Below are positions 56,066 through 64,000 of a stretch of 64,000 nucleotides of DNA, piece by piece. A program made the position numbers and the translations under genes. The stretch's first letter is position 1. Each line of letters opens with the position of its first letter. Source of the stretch: Limnobacter sp. MED105 (GTDB lineage: Bacteria > Pseudomonadota > Gammaproteobacteria > Burkholderiales > Burkholderiaceae_B); assembly GCF_000170915.1 (NCBI RefSeq), contig NZ_ABCT01000011.1, positions 54,219-118,218 of the forward strand, given 5' to 3'. The notes beneath the pieces were generated by a model. The model was given only the letters and a program-made list of their open reading frames with translations, was not told the DNA's origin and ran no database searches.

Positions 56066-56371
56066 ATGATTTCTTTATCTCATTACCTCGTGCTGGGCGC
56101 GATTTTGTTTTCGATCAGCGTGATCGGCATATTTTTGAACCGCAAGAACCTGATCGTGATTTTGATGGCCATTGAACTGATGCTTCTGGCTGTGAACATG
56201 AACTTCGTCGCGTTTTCTCACTTCCTGGGCGATTTGTCCGGGCAGTTATTCGTTTTCTTCATTCTCACAGTGGCTGCCGCCGAGTCTGCAATTGGCCTGG
56301 CAATTTTGGTGGTCCTTTTCCGTAACATGAATTCAATCAATGTCGAAGACCTCGACCAGCTGAAGGGGTAA
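56066..56371 (+). CDS. nuoK: NADH-quinone oxidoreductase subunit K
   Basis: A 101-residue subunit with three membrane helices and the conserved glutamates in [18 protein letters not shown] and [13 protein letters not shown], which belong to the proton path. It ends 6 bp before nuoL. Confidence 0.97.
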   Translation: MISLSHYLVLGAILFSISVIGIFLNRKNLIVILMAIELMLLAVNMNFVAFSHFLGDLSGQLFVFFILTVAAAESAIGLAILVVLFRNMNSINVEDLDQLKG

Positions 56372-56377
56372 GCGCGA

Positions 56378-58363
56378 ATGAATCCCTTGTATTTGATCGT
56401 TCCGTTCGCTCCGCTGGTCGGTGCCATTCTTGCCGGTTTCTTCGGCAAGCAGATTGGTCGCACGGGTGCGCACACAGTGACCATTGCTGGTGTTGCGATT
56501 TCCCTGATTGCCTCCATCATGGTGTTTATGGATGTCATGGAAGGCAACACTTTCAATGGCACCCTGTATGAATGGGCCGCTGTGGGCACCTTGGTCTTCG
56601 AGGTGGGTTTTCTGATTGACACGCTGACCGCCACAATGATGCTGGTGGTGACCAGTGTTTCATTGATGGTGCACATTTACACCATCGGATACATGGAAGA
56701 AGACGATGGTTATCAGCGTTTCTTCTCCTACATTTCCTTGTTTACCTTTTCCATGTTGATGCTCGTGATGAGCAACAACTTCCTGCAGCTGTTTTTCGGC
56801 TGGGAAGCGGTAGGCCTGGTGTCTTACTTGCTGATCGGTTTCTGGTACAAAAAGCAAAGCGCGATTTATGCAAACCTGAAAGCATTTTTGGTCAACCGTG
56901 TTGGTGACTTCGGTTTCATTTTGGGCATTGGTTTGGTCATGGCGGCGACTGGCTCCATGAATTACGCCGAAGTATTCGCGCAGGCGGACAGCCTGGTGGG
57001 TCAGACCATGCCTGGCACGGATTGGCCTTTGTTGGCTGTGGCTTGTATCTGCCTGTTTATCGGTGCAATGGGCAAGTCAGCCCAATTCCCTTTGCACGTG
57101 TGGCTGCCTGATTCCATGGAAGGTCCAACACCGATTTCCGCCCTGATTCACGCGGCGACCATGGTGACTGCTGGCATTTTCATGGTCAGTCGCATGTCGC
57201 CGCTGTTCGAACTCAGCGATATCGCCTTGAATTTCGTGTTGGTGATCGGTTCCATCACCGCCTTGTTCATGGGTTTTCTGGGCATCATTCAAAACGACAT
57301 CAAACGCGTGGTTGCCTATTCAACCTTGTCGCAGTTGGGCTATATGACTGTTGCGCTGGGTGTGTCGGCCTATCCTGTGGCGATTTTCCACTTGATGACC
57401 CACGCGTTTTTCAAAGCCTTGTTGTTCCTTGGCGCGGGTTCCGTGATCATTGGTATGCATCACAATCAGGACATCCGCTACATGGGCGGCCTGTGGAAGT
57501 ACATGCCAATTACCTGGATTACCTCACTGCTGGGATCACTGGCTCTGATTGGTACACCGTTTTTCTCGGGCTTCTATTCGAAAGACAGCATCATCGAAGC
57601 AGTGCATTTCAGCAATCTGCCCGCAGCCGATTTCGCGTATTTCGCAGTGGTGGCTGGTGTGTTCATCACCGCCTTCTACAGCTTCCGAATGTATTTCCTG
57701 GTGTTCCATGGCAAAGAGCGTTTCCATGATATTCAACACCATGACGACCATGGTGACGACGATCACCACGCGCACCACGGACCGGTACAGCCTCATGAGT
57801 CCCGTTGGGTGGTAACGCTGCCTTTGATCCTGTTGGCGATTCCATCGGTCATCATTGGTTACATTGCAGTGGAGCCCATGTTGCACGGTACTTTCTTTGA
57901 AGGTGTGATCACCATTAATCCTGAACACGGTGCCATGGCAGGTCTTAGCAGCATTTTCCACGGCGCTGCAGCCATGGGTGTGCATTCTTTGCAAACCGCA
58001 CCTTTCTGGCTCGCCTTGGCTGGTGTGGTTGCTGCTGCGGTGTGCTACCTGTGGGTGCCTGCCATTCCGGCGGCCTTCATGAAAGCATTGAAGCCAGTGC
58101 ACACATTGCTGGACAACAAGTACTACATGGACAAATTCAATGAAGTGGTTTTTGCAGGCGGCGCACGCGGCTTGGGTGAAGCACTTTGGAAGTTTGGCGA
58201 CCGCATGTTGATCGATGGTTTGTTGGTCAATGGCAGCGCCAAACTGGTGGGTTTGATCTCGGGTGTGGTTCGATTTGCGCAAAGCGGTTTTATTTACCAC
58301 TATGCGTTCGCGATGATCCTCGGCGTTTTGGCCATGATCATTACTTTCATCACACTCAAATAA
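56378..58363 (+). CDS. nuoL: NADH-quinone oxidoreductase subunit L
   Basis: A 661-residue antiporter-like subunit with about fourteen to sixteen helices, including the long lateral helix at the C-terminus. Proton-path residues lie in FGWEAVGLVSYLLIGFW and HAATMVTAGIFMVSRM. A loop near residues 448-470 is rich in His and Asp (HHDDHGDDDHHAHHG), a feature I know from other betaproteobacterial NuoL proteins; it may bind metal but has no known role. Confidence 0.96.
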   Translation: MNPLYLIVPFAPLVGAILAGFFGKQIGRTGAHTVTIAGVAISLIASIMVFMDVMEGNTFNGTLYEWAAVGTLVFEVGFLIDTLTATMMLVVTSVSLMVHIYTIGYMEEDDGYQRFFSYISLFTFSMLMLVMSNNFLQLFFGWEAVGLVSYLLIGFWYKKQSAIYANLKAFLVNRVGDFGFILGIGLVMAATGSMNYAEVFAQADSLVGQTMPGTDWPLLAVACICLFIGAMGKSAQFPLHVWLPDSMEGPTPISALIHAATMVTAGIFMVSRMSPLFELSDIALNFVLVIGSITALFMGFLGIIQNDIKRVVAYSTLSQLGYMTVALGVSAYPVAIFHLMTHAFFKALLFLGAGSVIIGMHHNQDIRYMGGLWKYMPITWITSLLGSLALIGTPFFSGFYSKDSIIEAVHFSNLPAADFAYFAVVAGVFITAFYSFRMYFLVFHGKERFHDIQHHDDHGDDDHHAHHGPVQPHESRWVVTLPLILLAIPSVIIGYIAVEPMLHGTFFEGVITINPEHGAMAGLSSIFHGAAAMGVHSLQTAPFWLALAGVVAAAVCYLWVPAIPAAFMKALKPVHTLLDNKYYMDKFNEVVFAGGARGLGEALWKFGDRMLIDGLLVNGSAKLVGLISGVVRFAQSGFIYHYAFAMILGVLAMIITFITLK

Positions 58364-58402
58364 ACAGGGCGGAACCTCGGTTCTTACGATTGGAAAATAT
58401 CA

Positions 58403-59884
58403 ATGTCTAACAATATTCCTTATCTGAGTTTGGCGATCTGGCTGCCAATCGCCTTTGGTGTCTTGATCATGGCCCTGGGCAATGACAAGAACGCAGGTGC
58501 AGTTCGGGGTGCGTCCCTGATTGCTGCACTGATCAGTTTTGTCGTGACCCTGCCTTTGTATTTTGGTTTTGACACCAGCACAGCCCAACTGCAGTTTGTT
58601 GAGAAACTGCCCTGGATCGAGGCCTTCGGCGCGTCTTACGGCTTGGGTGTTGATGGCTTGTCTGTCTGGTTTGTTATTTTGACTGCCTTGATCACTGTTT
58701 TCGTGGTGGTCGCGGCTTGGGAAGTCATCACCGAGAAAGTGGCGCAATACATGGCCGCATTCTTGATTTTGTCAGGTTTGATGGTGGGCGTATTCACGGC
58801 GACAGATGGTTTGCTGTTTTACGTGTTCTTCGAAGCAACGCTGATCCCGATGTACATCATCGTGGGTGTGTGGGGTGGCCCAAACCGCATTTATGCAGCT
58901 TTCAAGTTTTTCTTGTACACGCTGCTGGGTTCGTTGCTCACGTTGGTCGCGATTATTTATCTACAGTTTCAATCAGGTACTTTCGAAATCGCGGCGTGGC
59001 ACAAACTGCCGCTGGACATGACCGAGCAAATCCTGATTTTCCTGGCTTTCCTCATGGCCTTTGCTGTGAAAGTACCAATGTGGCCGGTACACACCTGGTT
59101 GCCAGATGCGCACGTGGAAGCACCCACTGGTGGCTCCGTGGTGTTGGCAGCAATCATGTTGAAGCTGGGCGCCTATGGTTTCCTGCGTTTCAGCATGCCG
59201 ATTGCTCCAGATGCGAGCCACGAACTGGCCGGCTTCATGATTACCCTGTCGCTGATTGCGGTGGTGTATATCGGTGTTGTGGCTTTGGTTCAGAAAGACA
59301 TGAAAAAGCTGGTGGCGTATTCATCAATCGCTCACATGGGTTTTGTCACCTTAGGCTTCTTCATGTTTCAGGACCTGGCAGTGCAGGGCGCCATCATCCA
59401 GATGATTTCTCATGGCTTCGTATCGGGCGCGATGTTCATTTGTATCGGCGTGCTTTACGACCGTGTTCACAGCCGTGAAATTGCCGCCTACGGTGGTGTG
59501 GTCAATACAATGCCGAAGTTCGCGGCATTTTTCCTGCTGTTCGCCATGGCCAACGCCGGCTTGCCTGCCACCAGCGGTTTTGTGGGTGAGTTCATGGTGA
59601 TTCTGGGGGCCGTGAAGTACAACTTCTGGATCGGCTTGCTGGCCGCGACTACCTTGATCTTCGGTGCTGCTTATTCCCTGTGGATGTACAAGCGCGTGGT
59701 GTTTGGTGAAGTGGCCAACGACAACGTGAAGGAATTGACTGACGTAAACACCCGGGAATTCATGATGCTGGGTGCATTGGCAATTCTGGTCATGGCCATG
59801 GGCCTGTACCCCAAACCCTTTACTGATGTGTTGCAGGTGTCCGTTGATGCCCTGTTGCAACATGTGGCTCAGTCCAAGCTTTAA
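58403..59884 (+). CDS. nuoM: NADH-quinone oxidoreductase subunit M
   Basis: A 493-residue antiporter-like subunit of the distal membrane arm. Conserved blocks are FEATLIPMYIIVGVWGG, KVPMWPVHTWLPDAHVEAPTG (in part) and YSSIAHMGFVTLG. It is one of the three proton-pumping modules and lies 39 bp after nuoL. Confidence 0.97.
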   Translation: MSNNIPYLSLAIWLPIAFGVLIMALGNDKNAGAVRGASLIAALISFVVTLPLYFGFDTSTAQLQFVEKLPWIEAFGASYGLGVDGLSVWFVILTALITVFVVVAAWEVITEKVAQYMAAFLILSGLMVGVFTATDGLLFYVFFEATLIPMYIIVGVWGGPNRIYAAFKFFLYTLLGSLLTLVAIIYLQFQSGTFEIAAWHKLPLDMTEQILIFLAFLMAFAVKVPMWPVHTWLPDAHVEAPTGGSVVLAAIMLKLGAYGFLRFSMPIAPDASHELAGFMITLSLIAVVYIGVVALVQKDMKKLVAYSSIAHMGFVTLGFFMFQDLAVQGAIIQMISHGFVSGAMFICIGVLYDRVHSREIAAYGGVVNTMPKFAAFFLLFAMANAGLPATSGFVGEFMVILGAVKYNFWIGLLAATTLIFGAAYSLWMYKRVVFGEVANDNVKELTDVNTREFMMLGALAILVMAMGLYPKPFTDVLQVSVDALLQHVAQSKL

Positions 59885-59897
59885 TTGAGGAATGTTC

Positions 59898-61388
59898 GTG
59901 GATCAGATGAATCTCTCACTCGCTATTCCTGAAATTGCCCTGGCGCTATTCGCCTGTGCGTTTCTGATTGCAGACAGCGTGACCAAGGGCCGCATATTGC
60001 CAATGCTGCACAATATTGTGGTGTTGTTCTGTATCGGCCTTGGTGTGTATTGCCTTGCGCAGGTACCCACCGCTGGCACTGAACTGGCTTTTACCAATAT
60101 GTACATTGCCGACAGCATGGCATTGGTATTGAAAGGCTTTTCCGCCCTGGCAATCGCATTCACCTTGATTGTGGGTGCGAATTACGCCAAAGACCGTGAC
60201 ATGTTCAAGGGCGAGCTGCACGCATTGGTGTTGTTTGCTTTGCTTGGTCAGATGATCATGATTTCCGCCAACAACCTGTTGCTGGTATACTTGGGCGTTG
60301 AATTGCTGTCGCTTAGCCTGTATGCCGCTGTGGCCATGCAGCGTGACAATGTGCGCGCAACTGAAGCGTCTATGAAGTATTTTGTTCTGGGCGCCTTGGC
60401 TTCAGGTTTCCTGTTGTACGGCATGTCGATGATTTACGGTGCTACTGGCTCCTTGAACCATTCGGATATCGCATTCGCTGCCACTGCCGCAGTATCGGGC
60501 CAGAAGTCGATCATTTTCGTATTCGGTATTGTATTTTTGGTGGCCGGTTTGGCCTTCAAGCTCGGTGTGGTGCCATTCCACATGTGGGTTCCTGATGTGT
60601 ACCAGGGGTCGCCCTCCATTTCCACACTGCTGATCAGTGGCGCACCCAAGCTGGCTGCGTTTGCAATGATGATGCGACTGCTGGTGGATGGTCTTTTTGT
60701 GATGGCTTTTGATTGGCAAAACATGCTGATGGTGTTGGCGATTGCATCGCTGGCCATTGGTAACCTGACTGCCATTGCACAAACCAGTTTGAAACGCATG
60801 CTGGCATATTCGACCATTGCACAAATGGGCTTCATGTTGCTGGGTTTCCTCTCCGGAGTCAGTGGTCAAGGCGCAGGACAAGACACCGGCAATGCCGCGC
60901 AGGCTTATTCTTCGGCCATGTTCTACAGCATCACCTATGTGCTGACCACACTGGGCACCTTTGGTGTGATCATGGTGATGTCGCGCAAAGGCTTTGAAGT
61001 TGAAAACATTAGCGACCTGAAGGGCTTGAACAAGCGCGCACCTTGGTTGGCCTTGATCATGCTGTTACTCATGTTCTCGCTGGCGGGAATTCCACCCATG
61101 GTGGGTTTTGCAGCGAAACTGTCGGTGTTGAAAGCACTGCTGGCCACGGGCCAGGTCTGGTTGACTGTGTATGCCGTAATGTTCAGCCTGGTGGGTGCGT
61201 TCTATTACATCCGCATCGTGAAAACCATGTATTTCGAAGCGCCTGCGGATGAAACCGAAATCGTGATGGGCAATGATGCTCGCGCCGTATTGGGTCTGAA
61301 TGGTTTGGCTGTGATCGCACTGGGCTTGTTGCCAGCGCCTTTGATGGCGTATTGCATGACTGCAATTCAGCAGACACTGGCTGGATAA
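59898..61388 (+). CDS. nuoN: NADH-quinone oxidoreductase subunit N
   Basis: A 496-residue antiporter-like subunit. I start at GTG 59898 (VDQMNLSLAIPEIAL) because GAGG lies 7 nt before it; an ATG at 59892 is too close to that site and adds two residues, and ATG 59907 is also possible. Conserved blocks are YLGVELLSLSLYAAVAM, FKLGVVPFHMWVPDVYQGSP and AYSTIAQMGFMLLG. It is the last nuo gene. Confidence 0.95.
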   Translation: MDQMNLSLAIPEIALALFACAFLIADSVTKGRILPMLHNIVVLFCIGLGVYCLAQVPTAGTELAFTNMYIADSMALVLKGFSALAIAFTLIVGANYAKDRDMFKGELHALVLFALLGQMIMISANNLLLVYLGVELLSLSLYAAVAMQRDNVRATEASMKYFVLGALASGFLLYGMSMIYGATGSLNHSDIAFAATAAVSGQKSIIFVFGIVFLVAGLAFKLGVVPFHMWVPDVYQGSPSISTLLISGAPKLAAFAMMMRLLVDGLFVMAFDWQNMLMVLAIASLAIGNLTAIAQTSLKRMLAYSTIAQMGFMLLGFLSGVSGQGAGQDTGNAAQAYSSAMFYSITYVLTTLGTFGVIMVMSRKGFEVENISDLKGLNKRAPWLALIMLLLMFSLAGIPPMVGFAAKLSVLKALLATGQVWLTVYAVMFSLVGAFYYIRIVKTMYFEAPADETEIVMGNDARAVLGLNGLAVIALGLLPAPLMAYCMTAIQQTLAG

Positions 61389-61441
61389 CTAACAAATTAG
61401 TCAACAAATTTAGTTTATTGAATACTTATAAGGGGTAGGTT

Positions 61442-61744
61442 TTGACGCAGACGATTGGGCATTGGTTGTTGTTTGGCTTGGCCTTGCTGTTTGCGAACCT
61501 GCCTTTTGTGAGCAACCGCATCATGGGCGTTCTGCCTGTGGCTAAAAAGGGCGGTTGGACTCGAGTGCTTGAAGTCATCGCCGGTTACTTCATTGTGGGC
61601 TTGATTGGCTTCGCTATCGAGGGTAGCTTGAGTCAGGTAACTCCCCAACGCTGGGAGTTTTACGCACTAACTGCGTGTCTGTTCTTGGTATTTGCTTTCC
61701 CCGGGTTTGTGTACCGCTTCCTGTGGCGTTCTCCAAAAGGCTGA
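61442..61744 (+). CDS. DUF2818 family membrane protein
   Basis: A 100-residue protein starting at TTG 61442 after AGGGGTAGG. It has three hydrophobic segments (about 8-24, 42-60, 74-92). The pattern LFANLPFVSNRIMGVLP and ALTACLFLVFAFPGFVYRFLWR matches DUF2818, which in betaproteobacteria is regularly found right after nuoN. A link with complex I is suggested only by this conserved position. Confidence 0.88.
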   Translation: MTQTIGHWLLFGLALLFANLPFVSNRIMGVLPVAKKGGWTRVLEVIAGYFIVGLIGFAIEGSLSQVTPQRWEFYALTACLFLVFAFPGFVYRFLWRSPKG

Positions 61745-61831
61745 TTTCAGGTTTTCTCCCTCTGTTTTGTCTGTACTCCCGCAGCGATACTGTTGCGTTC
61801 AAAGTAAACGTCCTTTCAAGGAAAGCCAGTT

Positions 61832-62260
61832 ATGAAACGTTTGCTGATTGGAGTCATCATTCCTGCTGCATTTGTACTCGCGGCATGTACAAATTCGCCT
61901 GAAGCCACAACCCGTAAACTGCAGTTTCTCGCGAAAACCGATTGCGAACTGGTTTACAAGTCAGCTGGAGCTCAGGTGGTCGAGAATTTCTGCGAAACGG
62001 AATGGAAACCAGTCACGGTTTATATTGACGACCAGAAGTATTCGGTGGACTGGATCAATGAAGAGACCAGTCGAAGGCTCTTTGAGCAGGGTTGTGGGCA
62101 AACAGCAGGGTGTTACTACGAGCTGACGCTAGAAGGTGTCACAGTCATTGGCAGATTTGCTTATGTGACTGATTTGCTCAAAGGGGAATACACTTTCGAG
62201 ATTGATGCGAATGAGAACTCGACTTTGTTGGGCGAAACCACAACCGATTTGCCCTCATGA
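61832..62260 (+). CDS. Small cysteine-rich lipoprotein of unknown function
   Basis: A 142-residue protein with a lipobox VLAAC (Cys19) after a 15-residue hydrophobic core. The mature part has four further cysteines: one in KTDCELVY, one in NFCETEW, and two in QGCGQTAGCYYE, enough for two disulfides. It is otherwise strand-rich (WKPVTVYIDDQKYSVDWI, YYELTLEGVTVIGRFAYV). I do not recognise the family. It stands alone between the DUF2818 gene and a bidirectional terminator. AAGG before the ATG supports the start. Confidence 0.8.
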   Translation: MKRLLIGVIIPAAFVLAACTNSPEATTRKLQFLAKTDCELVYKSAGAQVVENFCETEWKPVTVYIDDQKYSVDWINEETSRRLFEQGCGQTAGCYYELTLEGVTVIGRFAYVTDLLKGEYTFEIDANENSTLLGETTTDLPS

Positions 62261-62291
62261 TCTTTGTTTTTGAAGCCTGTGTGTCATCAAC

Positions 62292-62320
62292 AAAAACGCC
62301 GACTTCAAGTCGGCGTTTTT
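62292..62320. terminator. Bidirectional terminator between the lipoprotein gene and ETF-QO
   Basis: Perfect dyad AAAAACGCCGACTT / AAGTCGGCGTTTTT with an A-run on one side and a T-run on the other. It serves both convergent genes. Confidence 0.95.
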
Positions 62321-62335
62321 GTTTGGTTTGCACAA

Positions 62336-63988
62336 TTACATATTGGGGTAGTTGGGGCCACCACCACCTTCCGGTGTCACCCACACGATGTTCTGTGTCG
62401 GGTCTTTGATGTCACAGGTTTTGCAGTGTACGCAGTTTTGCGCATTGATCTGCAATTGGTCCTTTCCATCTTCCTTCTTCACGTACTCATACACACCAGC
62501 CGGGCAGTAGCGCTGTTCCGGACCCGCATACGTGGTCAGGTTTGTGGCCACGGGCACCTCGGCATTCTTCAATGTCAGGTGTGCAGGCTGGTTTTCCTCG
62601 TGGTTGGTGTTGGAGATGAACACGGAGCTCAAACGATCAAACGTGATTTTCCCATCCGGTTTTGGGTAGTTGATCGGCTGAAATTCAGAAGCGGGGCGCA
62701 GGCATTCATGGTCTGCGTGCTTGTGGTGCAATGTCCAAGGCACCTTGCCTTTGAACAGCTTTTGCTCAATACCCACCATCATGGTGCCGGTGTACAGACC
62801 TTTGCTCATCCACTGTTTGAAGTTGCGTGCACGGTAGAGCTCATCAAACAGCCAGGAGTCGTGGAAGGCTTTTGGATAGGCTTCCAGTTCGTCGCCAGCG
62901 CGGTCTTGAGCCAAAGCGTCAGCAATGGCTTCGGCACACAGCATGCCGCTCTTGATTGCGGCATGGGAACCCTTGATTCGCGAAGCATTCAAAAAGCCCG
63001 CATCGCAACCCACCAGTGCACCGCCAGGGAATACCAGTTTGGGCAAGCTCATCAAGCCGCCTGCAGCGATGGCGCGCGCGCCGTAAGAAATCCGCTTGCC
63101 ACCTTCAAAGTATTTGCGAATTTCAGGGTGTGTTTTGTAACGCTGGAATTCTTCAAACGGCGAGAGATAGGGATTCTCGTAGGCGAGGCCCACCACAAAA
63201 CCCACCGCAACCTGGTTGTTTTCCAGGTGATACAGGAATGAACCGCCGTATGTGTTTGAATCGAGAGGCCAGCCACCGGAATGAATCACCAAACCAGGTT
63301 TGTGCTTGGCGGGGTCGATTTCCCACAGTTCTTTCAAGCCAATGCCGTAAACCTGTGGGTCACGACCTTCGTTCAGATTGAATTTCTCAATGACACGTTT
63401 GCCCAAGTGGCCACGCACACCTTCCGCAAATACGGTGTACTTGGCATGCAGTTCCATGCCAGGCTGGTAAGCATGGGTGTGTTCACCATCTTTGCCGATG
63501 CCCATGTCGCCGGTTTGAACGCCTTTCACAGCACCTTTCTCGTCGTACAGAATTTCCGCACCAGAGAAGCCGGGGAATACTTCAACACCCAAAGCCTCGG
63601 CCTGTTCTCCAAGCCAGCGCACAACATTGGCCAGGCTGATTACATAATTGCCGTGGTTCTGAAAACATTCGGGCAACAGGGCGTTGGGTACTTTCTTGGC
63701 GGAGGTTTCGGTCAGGAACAAAAACTGGTCTTCCGTCACTTCCGTGTTCAGTGGGGCGCCGCGCTCTTTCCAGTCAGGAAAAAGTTCGGTGATTGCGCGT
63801 GGGTCCATGACCGCGCCTGACAAAATATGGGCGCCAACTTCAGAGCCTTTCTCCAAAACGCACACATTGATTTCCTGGCCTTTTTCAGCGGCCACTTGTT
63901 TCAGGCGAATGGCTGTTGACAGGCCGGCAGGGCCTCCACCAACTACCAATACGTCGTATTCCATCATGTCTCTTTCAACAGCCGACAT
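62336..63988 (-). CDS. etfD: Electron transfer flavoprotein-ubiquinone oxidoreductase
   Basis: A 550-residue membrane-associated flavoprotein. The FAD motif is VLVVGGGPAGLSTAIRLKQ near the N-terminus. The single [4Fe-4S] cluster ligands are Cys495 (CPAGVYEY) and Cys519/522/525 (CVHCKTCDI) near the C-terminus. It takes electrons from ETF, reduced by acyl-CoA dehydrogenases such as FadE, to ubiquinone. I keep the ATG at 63988 because the ERDMMEYD stretch that follows looks like the N-terminus of relatives; ATG 63967 is also possible. The length is normal. The symbol varies between genomes. Confidence 0.95.
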   Translation of the reverse strand: MSAVERDMMEYDVLVVGGGPAGLSTAIRLKQVAAEKGQEINVCVLEKGSEVGAHILSGAVMDPRAITELFPDWKERGAPLNTEVTEDQFLFLTETSAKKVPNALLPECFQNHGNYVISLANVVRWLGEQAEALGVEVFPGFSGAEILYDEKGAVKGVQTGDMGIGKDGEHTHAYQPGMELHAKYTVFAEGVRGHLGKRVIEKFNLNEGRDPQVYGIGLKELWEIDPAKHKPGLVIHSGGWPLDSNTYGGSFLYHLENNQVAVGFVVGLAYENPYLSPFEEFQRYKTHPEIRKYFEGGKRISYGARAIAAGGLMSLPKLVFPGGALVGCDAGFLNASRIKGSHAAIKSGMLCAEAIADALAQDRAGDELEAYPKAFHDSWLFDELYRARNFKQWMSKGLYTGTMMVGIEQKLFKGKVPWTLHHKHADHECLRPASEFQPINYPKPDGKITFDRLSSVFISNTNHEENQPAHLTLKNAEVPVATNLTTYAGPEQRYCPAGVYEYVKKEDGKDQLQINAQNCVHCKTCDIKDPTQNIVWVTPEGGGGPNYPNM

Positions 63989-64000
63989 TGGGTGCGTCTC

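Noticed and set aside
57720..57800. His/Asp-rich repeat-like stretch as a metal-binding insertion
   Set aside because: It is in frame within nuoL in a loop where betaproteobacterial relatives also carry His-rich sequence, so it is not a special system.

Overview
The window reads as one contiguous, gene-dense stretch of a betaproteobacterial (Burkholderiales-type) chromosome. The evidence is gene order: ilvB-ilvH-ilvC / psd-pssA-leuA, then rpsO-pnp-qor-tpiA-secG-tRNA-Leu(GAG), then a full 14-gene nuo operon followed by a DUF2818 gene; an ECF sigma / DUF3619 / DUF3106 trio; and a ccm operon led by ccmI. A Limnobacter-like organism is my guess and was not tested. I see no insertion sequence, CRISPR array, rRNA or phage gene.

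Left end (1-9621, minus strand). A five-gene cluster, cut by the left window edge, encodes an apparent electron path across both membranes. In transcription order it has a di-haem b-type membrane protein, a membrane-anchored decahaem cytochrome c, a lipoprotein with two GlcG/HbpS haem-binding domains, an outer-membrane beta-barrel with an N-terminal SH3-like domain, and a very large multihaem cytochrome c (10 CxxCH in the visible part, with a possible propeller-like C-terminus). This is the most novel-looking system in the window. Divergent from it (9751-16574) is the complete cytochrome c maturation operon ccmI-ccmAB-ccmC-ccmD-ccmE-ccmF-ccmG-ccmH, in which ccmA and ccmB are one fused gene.

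Middle (16.6-35 kb). ettA and a rubredoxin-reductase-like gene (minus) are followed by a BamE-like/NTF2-like lipoprotein. Next come a saccharopine-dehydrogenase-like and an SRPBCC gene, divergent from a long fadE, and an LplT-like MFS transporter with an odd tail. The stress trio prkA-yeaH-spoVR follows, with a fourth, overlapping CobC-like gene that has lost its PLP lysine. An RDD protein and the ECF sigma operon lie on the minus strand.

Right half (35-64 kb). Branched-chain amino acid synthesis (ilvB, ilvH, ilvC, leuA) is interleaved with phosphatidylethanolamine synthesis (psd, pssA). Then come rpsO-pnp with strong intergenic hairpins, qor, tpiA, secG, tRNA-Leu, complex I (nuoA-N), DUF2818, a small cysteine-rich lipoprotein, and ETF-ubiquinone oxidoreductase on the minus strand. 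Together the genes serve fatty-acid oxidation feeding quinone (fadE, ETF-QO), NADH feeding quinone (nuo), and a possible quinol-to-outer-surface route (left cluster) that depends on the adjacent haem-attachment machinery.
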